Assembly: GCF_042677945.1 (NCBI RefSeq)
Contig: NZ_JBHUDN010000003.1
Length of the DNA: 64,000 nucleotides
Source of the DNA: Haloplanus litoreus
Lineage (GTDB): Archaea; Halobacteriota; Halobacteria; Halobacteriales; Haloferacaceae
Direction: 5' to 3' (one strand)
Positions 26,398 to 35,130 of the stretch are shown here, piece by piece. The number at the start of each line of letters is the position of its first letter. Positions within the stretch are counted from its first letter, which is position 1. The notes beneath the pieces are model-generated. The model was given only the letters and a program-made list of their open reading frames with translations, was not told the DNA's origin and did no database searches. A program made the position numbers and the translations under genes.

Positions 26398-27273
26398 TCA
26401 GTCGCGTCCGCGGTCATCGATCGAGGGAGTCTGTACGGTTTTCGAATCACCAGTGTCTGTGAGGAGCGACACGAGGTCCGTCTCCGTTACTGGCTGTGCG
26501 ATCGCACCGATCCCCACATCGCGAGCCACACGAACTGCACTTGGGGGGTGAAGGTTCGCTTCGTCCAACAGCCCATCGTCGTAGAACACTTCTCGCGGCG
26601 TGCCACTCCCGATGACGTTGCCATCGGCCATTACGTAGACACGATCAGCGACCTCGGCGGCGAAGTCGAGGTCGTGTGTCGAGAAGACTACGCTGATTCC
26701 CTCGTCGTGAACCCGTTGGATACGGTCGGCGACCAGTTGGGCCCGCTCGGGGTCGAGACCCGCGAGCGGTTCGTCCAGCACGACGACACTCGGGTCGAGG
26801 ACGAGCACGCCGGCGAGGCCGACGAGGCGTTTCTCTCCGCCGCTCAGGTGATGCGGAATCCGGCCTTCGAGGTGGCTCGCGTCGACCGCCGCGAGCGCCT
26901 CGCGAGCGCGCTGGTTCGCTTCGTCGCCGGGCACGCCGTAGTTCTGGAGACCGAACATCACGTCGTCGAGGACCGTGGGTGCGACGAGTTGCGTGTCGGC
27001 GTCCTGGAAGACGAATCCGACTGCCTTCCGAGCGTACGCCTTGGTGTCTTCGGTGATCGGCGTGCCGTCGACGACCAGTTCGCCGTCGTCGGGAACGAGC
27101 GTCGCGTTCAAATGTTCGAGGAGCGTCGATTTCCCCGCACCGTTGCCTCCGACGAGCGCGATGGATTCGTCGGGGTAGACGCTGAACTCGATGTCGTGCA
27201 TTCCCACCGTTCCGTCGGGATACGTGTGGGATTCACACCGGAGGTCGACGAGCGGAGCCCCGTCCCGGCTCAT
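26398..27273 (-). CDS. cbiO: ECF transporter ATPase, cobalt (CbiO)
   Basis: This 291-residue ABC ATPase has Walker A GGNGAGKSTLLEHLNATL, Q-loop FQDADTQLV, signature LSGGEKRLVGLAGVL, Walker B VVVLDEPLAGLDPE and switch histidine STHDLDFAAEV. A C-terminal extension of about 60 residues with no known motif follows. It energises the cobalt ECF transporter with CbiQ and CbiM. The ATG overlaps the cbiQ stop (ATGA). Confidence 0.9.
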   Translation of the reverse strand: MSRDGAPLVDLRCESHTYPDGTVGMHDIEFSVYPDESIALVGGNGAGKSTLLEHLNATLVPDDGELVVDGTPITEDTKAYARKAVGFVFQDADTQLVAPTVLDDVMFGLQNYGVPGDEANQRAREALAAVDASHLEGRIPHHLSGGEKRLVGLAGVLVLDPSVVVLDEPLAGLDPERAQLVADRIQRVHDEGISVVFSTHDLDFAAEVADRVYVMADGNVIGSGTPREVFYDDGLLDEANLHPPSAVRVARDVGIGAIAQPVTETDLVSLLTDTGDSKTVQTPSIDDRGRD

Positions 27274-28088
27274 AGTCCCGCTCCGTAGATTGTGACCGCT
27301 GCGTACCCGACAACGGCGACGTACGAGCCGACGACGACGCACAGTTCGTGGATGGGTGGTCGCGAGACGTCGCCGTACAGCGTGAGGTACCCGTCGTAGC
27401 CGCGGGCTTCCATGGACTTGACGAGCCGGTCGGACTGCTCGATTGCCGATAGCATCGTCATCCCGAGGATTCTTGCGTACAGCTGTTTGTTCGACCAAAA
27501 TTCCGAGAAGTTCGCCCCCCGGGAGAGCGCGGCTTTCACCAGTTCCTCCAGCGCCTCGATCATGATGAACGTAAACCGATAGGTCAGCAGCGCGATCTGG
27601 TCGATCGGCCGAGGGAGCAATCGCCCGAGCACGTACGCCACGTCGGCATATTTCGTGGTCATCGACGCCGTGAGGGTGAACGTGACGACCGTGAGTGACC
27701 GACAGGAGAGCTCGCCGAAGAGTACGAGACCCGTCCACGTGACCGAGAACTCACCGAGCGGTGTCACGAGGATACCACCGATCGGCGTCCCCGGTTCGAG
27801 GACCGCTAGCGGTCCGGCGACCGAGACGATGAACAGCATCGGGAGCGTGTACCAGCCAGCTAGCCGTCGGAAGGGTAGCCCCGCGAGTCCGTACACGCCC
27901 AGTACGACCCCGTACAGTCCGACCAAGAGCCCGAGTCGGTCGAACACCGTGACGGCGAGGACAAGTGCGCCGACGACTCCGACTTTCGTCCAGGGATTGA
28001 CGCGGTGCAGCGGCCCGTCCCCACGCTCGGAGAACGCCGTGATGAGCCGCGGGTCCGGAACGTGGTTCGAAAGTGTCGTCACGGTCAT
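27270..28088 (-). CDS. cbiQ: ECF transporter T component, cobalt (CbiQ)
   Basis: This 272-residue membrane protein has the T-component pattern: an amphipathic start (HRVNPWTKVGVVGALVLAVT), several helices, and the coupling-helix motifs KAALSRGAN and KSMEARGYDGY, whose Ala-Arg-Gly cores dock on the ATPases. Stop/start overlaps on both sides (with the N-like gene and with cbiO) indicate one operon. Confidence 0.9.
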   Translation of the reverse strand: MTVTTLSNHVPDPRLITAFSERGDGPLHRVNPWTKVGVVGALVLAVTVFDRLGLLVGLYGVVLGVYGLAGLPFRRLAGWYTLPMLFIVSVAGPLAVLEPGTPIGGILVTPLGEFSVTWTGLVLFGELSCRSLTVVTFTLTASMTTKYADVAYVLGRLLPRPIDQIALLTYRFTFIMIEALEELVKAALSRGANFSEFWSNKQLYARILGMTMLSAIEQSDRLVKSMEARGYDGYLTLYGDVSRPPIHELCVVVGSYVAVVGYAAVTIYGAGL

Positions 28089-28411
28089 CGTGCAGTGCGT
28101 TCTTCCTCGTCGAAGCCACCGTAGCGGTCGACGTAGACATACAGGCCGATACCGAGCGCGACCAGCAGGACGACAAGCCCTCCGAACTCCAGCATCAGTC
28201 CGCCATTACGAATGGGGCCGGCGACGACGATGCCGCGGCCGAAGTCGACGAGCGCGCCGCCGCCGTCCTGCACGCCGCGCCCGAGTGCCTGTGCGGAGCG
28301 TTTGGCCCACGGGAGTGCGCCACCAGTCGAAGTAAAGCCCCACAGGCCGGCGGCGAAACAGGTCGCGAGCAGACCGACGAGCCAGCCGTACTGCTTCCAG
28401 CGCTGCATCAA
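28085..28411 (-). CDS. Small membrane subunit of cobalt transporter (CbiN-like)
   Basis: This 108-residue protein has a membrane helix at each end (YGWLVGLLATCFAAGLWGF; LMLEFGGLVVLLVALGIGLY) with a Gly-rich linker. The size, two-helix topology and position between cbiM and cbiQ match CbiN. It lacks clear sequence identity to bacterial CbiN as far as I can see, so the call rests mainly on context. ATGA overlaps join it to cbiM and cbiQ. Confidence 0.65.
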   Translation of the reverse strand: MMQRWKQYGWLVGLLATCFAAGLWGFTSTGGALPWAKRSAQALGRGVQDGGGALVDFGRGIVVAGPIRNGGLMLEFGGLVVLLVALGIGLYVYVDRYGGFDEEERTAR

Positions 28412-29088
28412 GCCGTCACCCCGGTCGTTCCGTCTCGGGCGTCACGGTCGACAAGCCCAACGAGGTCGGGGCGAACGGACGCGAGGAACTGGACGATGAA
28501 GCCCGTCAGCATGCCTTCGATGACGGCGACACCGAGGTTGAGGCCCACGAGGCCAGCGACGGCAATCGTCAGATCACCACGCGGCAGTGCGCTCCCGTTC
28601 ACACCGCTGATCACGATGATCGCACCCATCAGGAATGCCCCTGCCGAGAGGCCGAGTGTCGCAGCGCTCGCGCCAGCGGGGAAGACGTCCCAGTCCATAC
28701 CCAGCAGCGTCTTGAACGCGTAGTAGGCGACGATGGCTTCGGTGGCGTTTACGAGCGTGTTCGCCCCGAGTAGACCGACTGCACCGTGACCGAGGGCCGC
28801 CGAGAAGATGTTCACGACCAGCGCGATGAGCGCCCCGAGCAGCGGGCCAGCGAGAACACCCACGAGACCGGTGAGGTTCATGTGGATGCCACCCCAAACC
28901 GGGATGTTAAGCTGGAAGATCGCAAAGCTCGCGGCCGCGCCGATGCCCGCGAGCGCGATCTGGTGTGTTTTGATACCGCCTTTCCGGACCCGGTAGACGA
29001 TCAGGCTAATCAGCCCGATACCGAGCAGCGTCCAGACCACCAGTGCCCACAGCGGGAACGACCCCTCTCCGAGGTGAATGTGCGCCAT
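28408..29088 (-). CDS. cbiM: ECF transporter S component for Co2+ (CbiM)
   Basis: This 226-residue membrane protein begins MAHIHLGEGSFPLWALVVW. The N-terminal Met-x-His loop forms the metal site in CbiM/NikM proteins. Further landmarks are NIPVWGGIHMNLTGLVGVLA and NIFSAALGHGAVGLLGANTL with NATEAIVAYY. CbiM and NikM cannot be separated by eye, but cobQ in the same direction nearby favours cobalt. It is the first gene of the cbiM-N-Q-O unit and has a palindromic promoter upstream. Confidence 0.88.
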   Translation of the reverse strand: MAHIHLGEGSFPLWALVVWTLLGIGLISLIVYRVRKGGIKTHQIALAGIGAAASFAIFQLNIPVWGGIHMNLTGLVGVLAGPLLGALIALVVNIFSAALGHGAVGLLGANTLVNATEAIVAYYAFKTLLGMDWDVFPAGASAATLGLSAGAFLMGAIIVISGVNGSALPRGDLTIAVAGLVGLNLGVAVIEGMLTGFIVQFLASVRPDLVGLVDRDARDGTTGVTA

Positions 29089-29109
29089 GTGATTAACAAC
29101 ACTACGGTC

Positions 29110-29122
29110 GATTATAATAATC
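29110..29122 (-). promoter_or_regulatory. Palindromic TATA/operator of the cbi operon
   Basis: GATTATAATAATC is a perfect inverted repeat (6-bp arms around one base), centred 28 bp upstream of the cbiM ATG. It is therefore both the TATA-like box of a leaderless transcript and a natural repressor site. Repression by a metal- or cobalamin-responsive regulator is inferred. Confidence 0.5.
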
Positions 29123-29263
29123 TTACTTTATTGGACCAGTTCAGATAATAACTCCTGTCGACTCGGTTGGTGTGTCAACGCGGAGTCTGGTTGAGGTTCT
29201 GACACCCTGCCGGCGAGCGGTTCGGTCGGCTGTCCGAGGCCCGACCGTGAGACGGGAGCGTAG

Positions 29264-30184
29264 TCAGAACAGAACGAATCCCGGCAGATAGAGGAGGAGA
29301 CAGACCAACGCACCCCTGCGGTCGATGCCTCGCTGCCAGTACATGAGGCCGAGGACTGCGATCGAAACGGCGAGCATGTACCCGGTGGCGACGAGTACGG
29401 ATCGGGGATCGGTGACAGTTACGTCGGCGACCAGGGCACCGATCCCTAGCGAAAAGACGGGGTCGGTAATGTTGCTCCCGAGTAGCGACCCGATCGAGAT
29501 ACCCGCCTCGCCCCGCTTCGCCGCGAGTCCCGCGACCGCTATTTCGGGGGCAGTGGTTCCCAACCCCGTTAGAATGCCGACGAGAAATTCGGGAATTCCG
29601 ACGGTACGGGCGACGGCGACGCCGTTAGTCACCATGAGGTGACCGCCGAGGACCACCAACGCAATTCCGGCGACGATCCAGGGAATCGCTTCCCGAGGAG
29701 GTGCTCTCTCCTCGACCACTTCTTCGGTGATCTCCTCACCACCCTCGTGCGAGTAGAGGTCGTGGATGAAGGCGACGTACGCGAGCATCATGAGAAACCC
29801 CTCCGAACGGACGATCTCACCGTCTTCGAGGACGAGAATCATGATCACCATCGCGAGGATCATCGCCCCACCGTAGACGAGGACGTTCCGGCGTTCGGCC
29901 TCAATGCGCGATATGAGCGCGACGATACCGATAGCCAACGTAATCTGTGCGGTCTCCGAACCGACGATGTTTCCCACCAGAAGGTCGCCGGCACCATAGA
30001 GAGCGGAGAAGACGGACGTGGTCATCTCGGGAATCGAGGTCCCGATAGAGATGATCGTGACGCCGATGAAGAACGCAGAAAGCCCGTAGTATAGCGCCAG
30101 TTCGGCCGCTGCGTCGACGGTTCGGTCGGCACCGATCAGGAGAAGCGTCAGGCCGACCAGGAACCCGGCACCCTCGAGGATCAT
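29264..30184 (-). CDS. CaCA-family cation (Na+/Ca2+) exchanger
   Basis: This 306-residue membrane protein has the two alpha repeats of the CaCA superfamily: TIISIGTSIPEMTTSVFSAL with LVGNIVGSETAQI, and GILTGLGTTAPEIAVAGLAA with SIGSLLGSNITDPVFSLGIG. An acidic cytoplasmic loop (EEITEEVVEERA) separates the two halves. It exchanges cations, often Ca2+ against Na+, across the cytoplasmic membrane. It stands alone between the cbi operon and an oxidoreductase. Confidence 0.88.
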   Translation of the reverse strand: MILEGAGFLVGLTLLLIGADRTVDAAAELALYYGLSAFFIGVTIISIGTSIPEMTTSVFSALYGAGDLLVGNIVGSETAQITLAIGIVALISRIEAERRNVLVYGGAMILAMVIMILVLEDGEIVRSEGFLMMLAYVAFIHDLYSHEGGEEITEEVVEERAPPREAIPWIVAGIALVVLGGHLMVTNGVAVARTVGIPEFLVGILTGLGTTAPEIAVAGLAAKRGEAGISIGSLLGSNITDPVFSLGIGALVADVTVTDPRSVLVATGYMLAVSIAVLGLMYWQRGIDRRGALVCLLLYLPGFVLF

Positions 30185-30433
30185 CTCATGGCGGACAGAC
30201 GTCCGGGGACGAGTAAAAAGTGGTCGCCCTCTGTCACGATGCGGTCGGCGCCCCGCTCGACGGAGAAATAGCGTCTGTAACCGCGTGCACGCCCGACCGC
30301 AGCCACTCCGACGATCGGACGAGCAACGACGTCGCGAGGCGATTCGGATCGGAGTCCGTTCGCCGGCACGTCCGAAACGCCTCGGGGCTCGGCGGACTGG
30401 TGTGAACCATATTCGGCGACGGCCGGGGCACAG

Positions 30434-31372
30434 TTACACCGATCCGTCTCGGAGTTCGTCGAGAACCTCGGTGGCGAACGTCGTCATCGCTCGTTTCGGT
30501 TCGTCGGCCTGCAAGCTGACGATGACGTGGTCGAGGCCGTAGTCCTCCAGTCGTCGGAAGTAGCGTCGGAACCAGTCGACGCCAGCGCGGTAGCCGAGAT
30601 GGAGGTGTTCGGGGTCTGCGGTCGGATCGTCCGCGAGAGCGACTCGAACGGCGATCACGAACGGCTTGTCGTCCGCGAGAGTTCGCCACTCGTCCAGATA
30701 GCTCCGGAGCGTGTCGTCAGGAAGGTGGTAGAACAGCCAGCCGTCGCCATGCTCGGCGATCCACTCGATGGACTGCCGGGCGTGACCGGTGGGGAGGAGT
30801 GGAAGCGTGTCCGTCGTCGGTTTGGGGAGGACGTCCAGGTCACCGTCGAGTCGGCCCCACGAGCCGTCGAGCGTCGGATACTCCTCCTGCCAGAGGGTTC
30901 GAAGCGCGTCGACGCTCTCACGAACCGTCGTCCCCCGTTCGTCCGGATCGACGCCGAACGCCGGATACTCCGGATCACGGTCGCCGGAGGCGACGCCGAG
31001 TACGAGTCGACCGTCGGAGAGTCGGTCGACGGTCGCAGCGGATTTCGCGACGTGGATCGGGTGTCGCAAGGGGAGGACGGCGCTCGCAGTGCCGAGGGCG
31101 ACGTCGTCCGTCAGGGCAGCCACGTGAGAGAGCAGGGGCCACGTATCGAACGCCCCGCCGGCATCGCCGAAACGCGGCCAGTACGTCGGGACGTCGCGTG
31201 CCCAGAGGCCGTCGAACCCGACCGACTCGGCGTGGCTCGCGAGTCGAAGTTCGTCCTCGACGACCGGCGTCGACTCCCGTTCGCCGGTGAGTGGAAAACT
31301 GATCCCGACGGAGAGTCGGTCGGGTTCGAACAGCCGCCGATACCCAGCATTTGCACACGCCAACTCGGTCAT
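30434..31372 (-). CDS. LLM-class flavin-dependent oxidoreductase
   Basis: This 312-residue protein has the luciferase-like fold. Landmarks are RLASHAESVGFDGLWARDVP, VALGTASAVLPLRHPIHVAK with DRLSDGRLVLGVASGDRDPE, and a C-terminal QADEPKRAMTTFATEVLDEL. These bind reduced FMN or F420; which cofactor applies cannot be told here. The ATG at 31372 is chosen over a start nine codons upstream because the preceding residues look non-coding. The substrate is unknown. Confidence 0.8.
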   Translation of the reverse strand: MTELACANAGYRRLFEPDRLSVGISFPLTGERESTPVVEDELRLASHAESVGFDGLWARDVPTYWPRFGDAGGAFDTWPLLSHVAALTDDVALGTASAVLPLRHPIHVAKSAATVDRLSDGRLVLGVASGDRDPEYPAFGVDPDERGTTVRESVDALRTLWQEEYPTLDGSWGRLDGDLDVLPKPTTDTLPLLPTGHARQSIEWIAEHGDGWLFYHLPDDTLRSYLDEWRTLADDKPFVIAVRVALADDPTADPEHLHLGYRAGVDWFRRYFRRLEDYGLDHVIVSLQADEPKRAMTTFATEVLDELRDGSV

Positions 31373-31456
31373 CGACGACCGTTGTCGTTCGAGACACATC
31401 TGCCCTCGGATCCCGAGGACCCGCGGCGAAACGTGTCTGCCGTCCGCGCGGACTAG

Positions 31457-32155
31457 TCACGAGGGACGACATCACGACCCACGGGCGTTCGGCCGTCGGA
31501 GGTAGAAGAGGAACCGGCACGCAAACGACTCGAAGAGGCGGAGGAGCGGTAGTACGGCGACGCGGCCTTCTTCGGCGCGATGGCCAACTGTCCGCCGGTC
31601 TTTCGGGCCATCGTCGAGACGTTGGAGACGTTCGGCCGGGGGGCACGCGTCGACGCGGAACTGCTCGAATTGATGCGGCTCAAGGTCGCCGACATCCACC
31701 AGTGTGGCTACTGTGCGACCGTCAGAACCCTCGACGTGCGCGAGGCCGTCGCGGCCAAAGAGGAGTTCGTGTTCGGAGAGGTCGACCCCGACGGACTCAC
31801 CCGCCGGGAGTATCTCGCCGTCTCCCTCGCCGAGGGGATAGGCCGGGATGCCCACGGAATCACGGACGAGCGGTTCGTGGCCCTCCGCGAGGAGTTCACC
31901 GAGCAAGCAGTCGTCGAACTGCTGCTGTGTGCCGCCCTCGAAGTCGGTCGCGACCGGTTCTGTACCGCGTTGCGGCTCCAGCCGACCGACGACCAGTACC
32001 CGGACGAGGTATCGTACCCGCTGACGGATCCGCCGCGGACGAGTGAGACGGGCGTCGACGACTCGGACCGCTCTACGCCTCCAGTTCGTCGCCGACCCGC
32101 ACCTCGTCGCCGACGGCGAGCGTCTCGCCCGCGTGCCCGTCCGGAATGCGCGTGA
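31457..32155 (+). pseudogene. AhpD/carboxymuconolactone decarboxylase-like gene interrupted by an in-frame amber codon
   Basis: The frame reads PSEVEEEPARKRLEEAEER, TAG (31550-31552), then YGDAAFFGAMANCPPVFRAI without a shift. This is a typical AhpD-like N-terminus broken by one stop. The rest contains LELMRLKVADIHQCGYCATV with a CxxC pair, REYLAVSLAEGIGRD and VVELLLCAALEVGRDRF. No start codon is visible before the TAG, where GGG-ACG-ACA would be expected to be ATG or GTG. The C-terminus runs into a basic, unlikely tail overlapping the MOSC gene. A short product could start at ATG 31580, but it would lack helix one. Decay is the simplest reading. Confidence 0.6.
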
Positions 32156-32894
32156 TCAGCATGACAGTAAAGAAGTGCTCGAACTCGCGTCGGGGCGCCC
32201 AGTCCGGAAGCGTCTCCTCTCTGCGCCGCGCGAACCGCTCCTGGAAGTCGGCGATGGGCTCGCCGGTTTCGGGATCCCGCGACGGAACGACACAGCGCGC
32301 ACAGGCCTCCGCCCCCTCGAATCGGATGCCACCGACCTCGAACCCCGACGGGGTCGAACCGAGGAACCGGTCCTCCCAGAACGCGGGGACACCGCCGATT
32401 TCGACGTTCGGCCGCAGGCGGCGGCGTGCTCCCTCGACGGTCATCTCGTCGAACCAGGACGCGACTTCCTCCAGAGTCCCCGTGCTGAGGACCGAGGGCC
32501 CGAGCTTCGGTCGGTCGATGAATGACGGTGGCTCCCGGCGGTGGAGTTCGACCGGTTCGCCGACGAAATCGCTGAACCACTCGCTCGCCTCGTCGCGGTC
32601 CGTCGTCAGGTCGAAGCGGAACGTCTCGCCGGTCTCGTTCGACCGGATCGTGAGGACTGTCGTCTCGGGGTCGAACTCCGTAGTGATCTCGTTTGTGTGG
32701 TCGATCTCCTTCCCGTTGAACGTCTTGCCGACGGCGTCGAACCGGTCCTCGATGACGGTGTCCTCGGCCGGATCGAGGAGCGCGTACTCCCGATCCCCCG
32801 AGAACGTTCCCGCGTCGTTGATGCTGATCGACTCGACGGCCATCCGGTCGAAGCCCTTGATCGGATACACCCAGAGACTCTCGACGTAAGCCAT
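32073..32894 (-). CDS. MOSC domain protein (YcbX-like)
   Basis: This 273-residue protein has an N-terminal MOSC beta-barrel (MAYVESLWVYPIKGFDRMAV, GDREYALLDPAEDTVIEDRF) and a C-terminal MOSC domain. The probable sulfur-carrying cysteine is in EGAEACARCVVPSRDPETGE. Such proteins reduce N-hydroxylated compounds or transfer sulfur with molybdenum cofactor. The ATG at 32894 is supported by a TATA-like box 26 bp upstream. The 3-prime end overlaps the decayed AhpD-like frame on the other strand. Confidence 0.85.
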   Translation of the reverse strand: MAYVESLWVYPIKGFDRMAVESISINDAGTFSGDREYALLDPAEDTVIEDRFDAVGKTFNGKEIDHTNEITTEFDPETTVLTIRSNETGETFRFDLTTDRDEASEWFSDFVGEPVELHRREPPSFIDRPKLGPSVLSTGTLEEVASWFDEMTVEGARRRLRPNVEIGGVPAFWEDRFLGSTPSGFEVGGIRFEGAEACARCVVPSRDPETGEPIADFQERFARRREETLPDWAPRREFEHFFTVMLITRIPDGHAGETLAVGDEVRVGDELEA

Positions 32895-32914
32895 TGAGCA
32901 GCAATTATCGGTCT

Positions 32915-32925
32915 GATAACATAAG
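32915..32925 (-). promoter_or_regulatory. TATA-like box of the MOSC gene
   Basis: On the minus strand CTTATGTTATC is centred about 26 bp upstream of the ATG at 32894, which fits a leaderless transcript. Confidence 0.45.
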
Positions 32926-32948
32926 CCTTCGTCGACGACACACCTCAC

Positions 32949-33467
32949 TCAATCGAGGAGCCGACCGTGGACGTCGATTTCACCGTTTCGGATTCGCGTG
33001 CTGCTGATGCGGTTGCCTTCCTCGTCGACGATGAACGGCGGGGTATGGATTTCGAGCGGCTGCAGCCCCTTGTCGACGCGGTGCTGGTTGATCTCGTAGG
33101 CGCGACGCTGGGCCTTCGCCTCCGGTGACGTGACGAGAGCGTCGATATCTTCCCGACGCGAAGCCGGGCCGCCGGTGTCCTCCAGCCGGATGATCTCACA
33201 GGTCGCGCTGTAGGCGTCGCGGATTCGGTCGAGTTCGGCGCCGAGGGCGTCCCGACGGGCCGAGAACGACCCGAGCAACTCCGCGTGGGACGGGTCGCCG
33301 CGCGTCTCCGTCGCCAGGTCGGGAGAGGTGAGACCGACGACGACGTGGCCGTCACCGTCGCCGTCGTGGCTTGCCGTCTGGAAGGCGTGGTGCAGGAGGG
33401 CGCGGTGACCGTTGTGGACCGGTGTGAACGTGCCACCGAGGATCACGACGCGATCGGATCGTGTCAT
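32949..33467 (-). CDS. coaD: Archaeal phosphopantetheine adenylyltransferase
   Basis: This 172-residue nucleotidyltransferase has the first ATP-binding motif GGTFTPVHNGHRALLHHAF (HxGH type) near residue 11 and the second motif ISSTRIRNGEIDVHG near the end. The size and C-terminal motif match the archaeal PPAT group. It transfers AMP to 4-phosphopantetheine, the penultimate step of coenzyme A synthesis. The start MTRSDRVVILGG gives a normal N-terminus. Confidence 0.85.
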   Translation of the reverse strand: MTRSDRVVILGGTFTPVHNGHRALLHHAFQTASHDGDGDGHVVVGLTSPDLATETRGDPSHAELLGSFSARRDALGAELDRIRDAYSATCEIIRLEDTGGPASRREDIDALVTSPEAKAQRRAYEINQHRVDKGLQPLEIHTPPFIVDEEGNRISSTRIRNGEIDVHGRLLD

Positions 33468-33521
33468 ACCTACCCGTACCGTCGCCAGCCCCGAGTAGAT
33501 GGGGGTGGGCCTCGCTCTCCG

Positions 33522-34340
33522 TCACCCGGTGAGTGTGACCGGCCGCGACGCCGAGAGCATGACGTCCTGGACCGTACTGCCGAGGAGGACCTTCGCCACG
33601 CCCGACCGCTTCCGGCCACCCATCACGATGCCGTCGACGTCGCGGTCCCCGGCGGCGCCGATTATCTTCCGTGTCACTTCACCACCTACCGCGACGCGGT
33701 CGACGGAGACGCCCATGGACTCGAGGTAATCGGCCGTCTCGACGGCCGCCTCGACGTCGTCGAAGGCGTGGTCCGGTGCCCCCTGGTAGTCCTGATGTCG
33801 GAAGACGTAGAACACCGTCGCCGACACCGACGTCTCGGCCCCGGGAAGGTCGGCGACGTACTCCGCCTGCCGGCGTGCGCGGTCCGCGTTGCGGTCGACC
33901 GGCACCAACACCTCCCGCGTACCCTCGCCGAGGACGCTGTTCGCGCCGGTCAGCGTGACCGGACGGTCGGCCGAGACCATCAGGTCGTGGACGGTACTCC
34001 CCAACAAGACGCCCGTCATCCCCGAGCGTTTGCGACCGCCCGCGACGATTTCGTCGGCATCGATGTCGTCGGCGGTCCGAACGATTTCCTGGGCGACGCC
34101 GCCGTCGGCGACGAGCCGCGTCGTCTGGATGCCCGCCGCCTCCACGTGATCGGCCGCGGTGACGGCCGCCCCGTTGTCCGCGAAGGCGACGTCGTCGGCC
34201 GTCGAGAACCGATCCGGCGGCACGACGTGAAGCACCGTCACGTCCAGTGACTCCGCCGCGTTCGGAAACCGTGCGACGTAGCTCGCCTGATGGGCGGCCC
34301 GACTCTCGTCGCGGTCGACGGGAACGAGTATCCGGTACAT
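33522..34340 (-). CDS. Universal stress protein, tandem USP domains
   Basis: This 272-residue protein consists of two USP domains. The first starts MYRILVPVDRDESRAAHQAS and has the motif VAGGRKRSGMTGVLLGSTVH. The second starts REVLVPVDRNADRARRQAEY and has MGGRKRSGVAKVLLGSTVQD. Both contain a G-(2)-R-(9)-G-S type nucleotide-binding motif. Two more single-domain USP genes lie within 3 kb. The role is probably stress-related nucleotide binding; no partner is evident. Confidence 0.88.
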   Translation of the reverse strand: MYRILVPVDRDESRAAHQASYVARFPNAAESLDVTVLHVVPPDRFSTADDVAFADNGAAVTAADHVEAAGIQTTRLVADGGVAQEIVRTADDIDADEIVAGGRKRSGMTGVLLGSTVHDLMVSADRPVTLTGANSVLGEGTREVLVPVDRNADRARRQAEYVADLPGAETSVSATVFYVFRHQDYQGAPDHAFDDVEAAVETADYLESMGVSVDRVAVGGEVTRKIIGAAGDRDVDGIVMGGRKRSGVAKVLLGSTVQDVMLSASRPVTLTG

Positions 34341-34427
34341 GACGGGAGCGTATTGTCAGCTTGAAAATATATACTGCGGTATTCGTTCCCACGGCGTGAT
34401 AACGCGCGGGTCGGTGGTGGGATGTGG

Positions 34428-34889
34428 CTACTCGTCGGTGTCGCTCTCCGGGGGCGGTCCGGCCCCGCTGCGGACGGTCAAAACGGGGACGTCGACGGAG
34501 CGGAGGACGCGTTCGGTAACGCTGCCGAGGAGGGCGTGTGCCAGTCCGGTACGGCCGTGGGTCCCCATCACGACGAGGTCGACGTCGTTTTCGGCGACGT
34601 AGGCGCGGATCGTCTCGTGAGGCACGCCGAGTCGGACCGCCTCGACGACGGGCACGCCCGCCGCCTCGGCCCGGGCGCGGACCGAGGCCGTAGGATGCCG
34701 ATCCGACAGTTCGAGCAAGTCGAGGACCTCCTCGCGGTCCATCCCGGTGCTGATCGGACTCATTCGGACGTCGACGACGTAGAGGACGTGTACCGTCGCG
34801 CCGTACCGCTTCGCGACGTCGAGGGCGTTCGTTGCGGCGGCCATCGCCGCGTCGCTCCCATCCGTCGGCACGAGGACCCGGTCGTACAC
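34428..34889 (-). CDS. Universal stress protein (single domain)
   Basis: This 153-residue UspA-type protein starts MYDRVLVPTDGSDAAMAAAT and carries the ATP-binding motif VVMGTHGRTGLAHALLGSVT (G-T-H-G-R-T-G-x9-G-S). The last beta-strand is VPVLTVRSG. It is a single-domain relative of the tandem USP gene next to it on the same strand. Confidence 0.9.
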   Translation of the reverse strand: MYDRVLVPTDGSDAAMAAATNALDVAKRYGATVHVLYVVDVRMSPISTGMDREEVLDLLELSDRHPTASVRARAEAAGVPVVEAVRLGVPHETIRAYVAENDVDLVVMGTHGRTGLAHALLGSVTERVLRSVDVPVLTVRSGAGPPPESDTDE

Positions 34890-34959
34890 GCAGGAGTCTG
34901 GGTCCGCATCGGGCTTCAGTCTATCCCTCCCGCCGGCCAGCGGTGCCGGAAGCTACTAA

Positions 34960-35079
34960 CGGGGAAGGCTGGCCACGGCCGAACCCGACGGTTGCGGACG
35001 CTTCGAGGTCACCGGAGTCGAACCCGTCGAGTATCGGGGCGACCGGTTCGAACGGATCGTCGTAGACCAGTACTGGTGA
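34960..35079 (+). pseudogene. Possible C-terminal gene remnant
   Basis: A 39-codon open stretch without a start codon reads RFEVTGVEPVEYRGDRFERI and VVDQYW before TGA at 35077. The acidic, beta-patterned composition looks like haloarchaeal coding sequence, but nothing upstream continues it. It may be a fragment of a lost gene or chance. Confidence 0.25.
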
Positions 35080-35130
35080 GTCACCGACACGCTACGGAGC
35101 ACCACCGGGACACAGTTACGACGAACCGTA

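Noticed and set aside
26370..26400. GGGAAGCCAGTCAG resembling part of a cobalamin riboswitch core
   Set aside because: It is on the plus strand with no gene downstream in that direction, and the rest of the riboswitch fold is absent.
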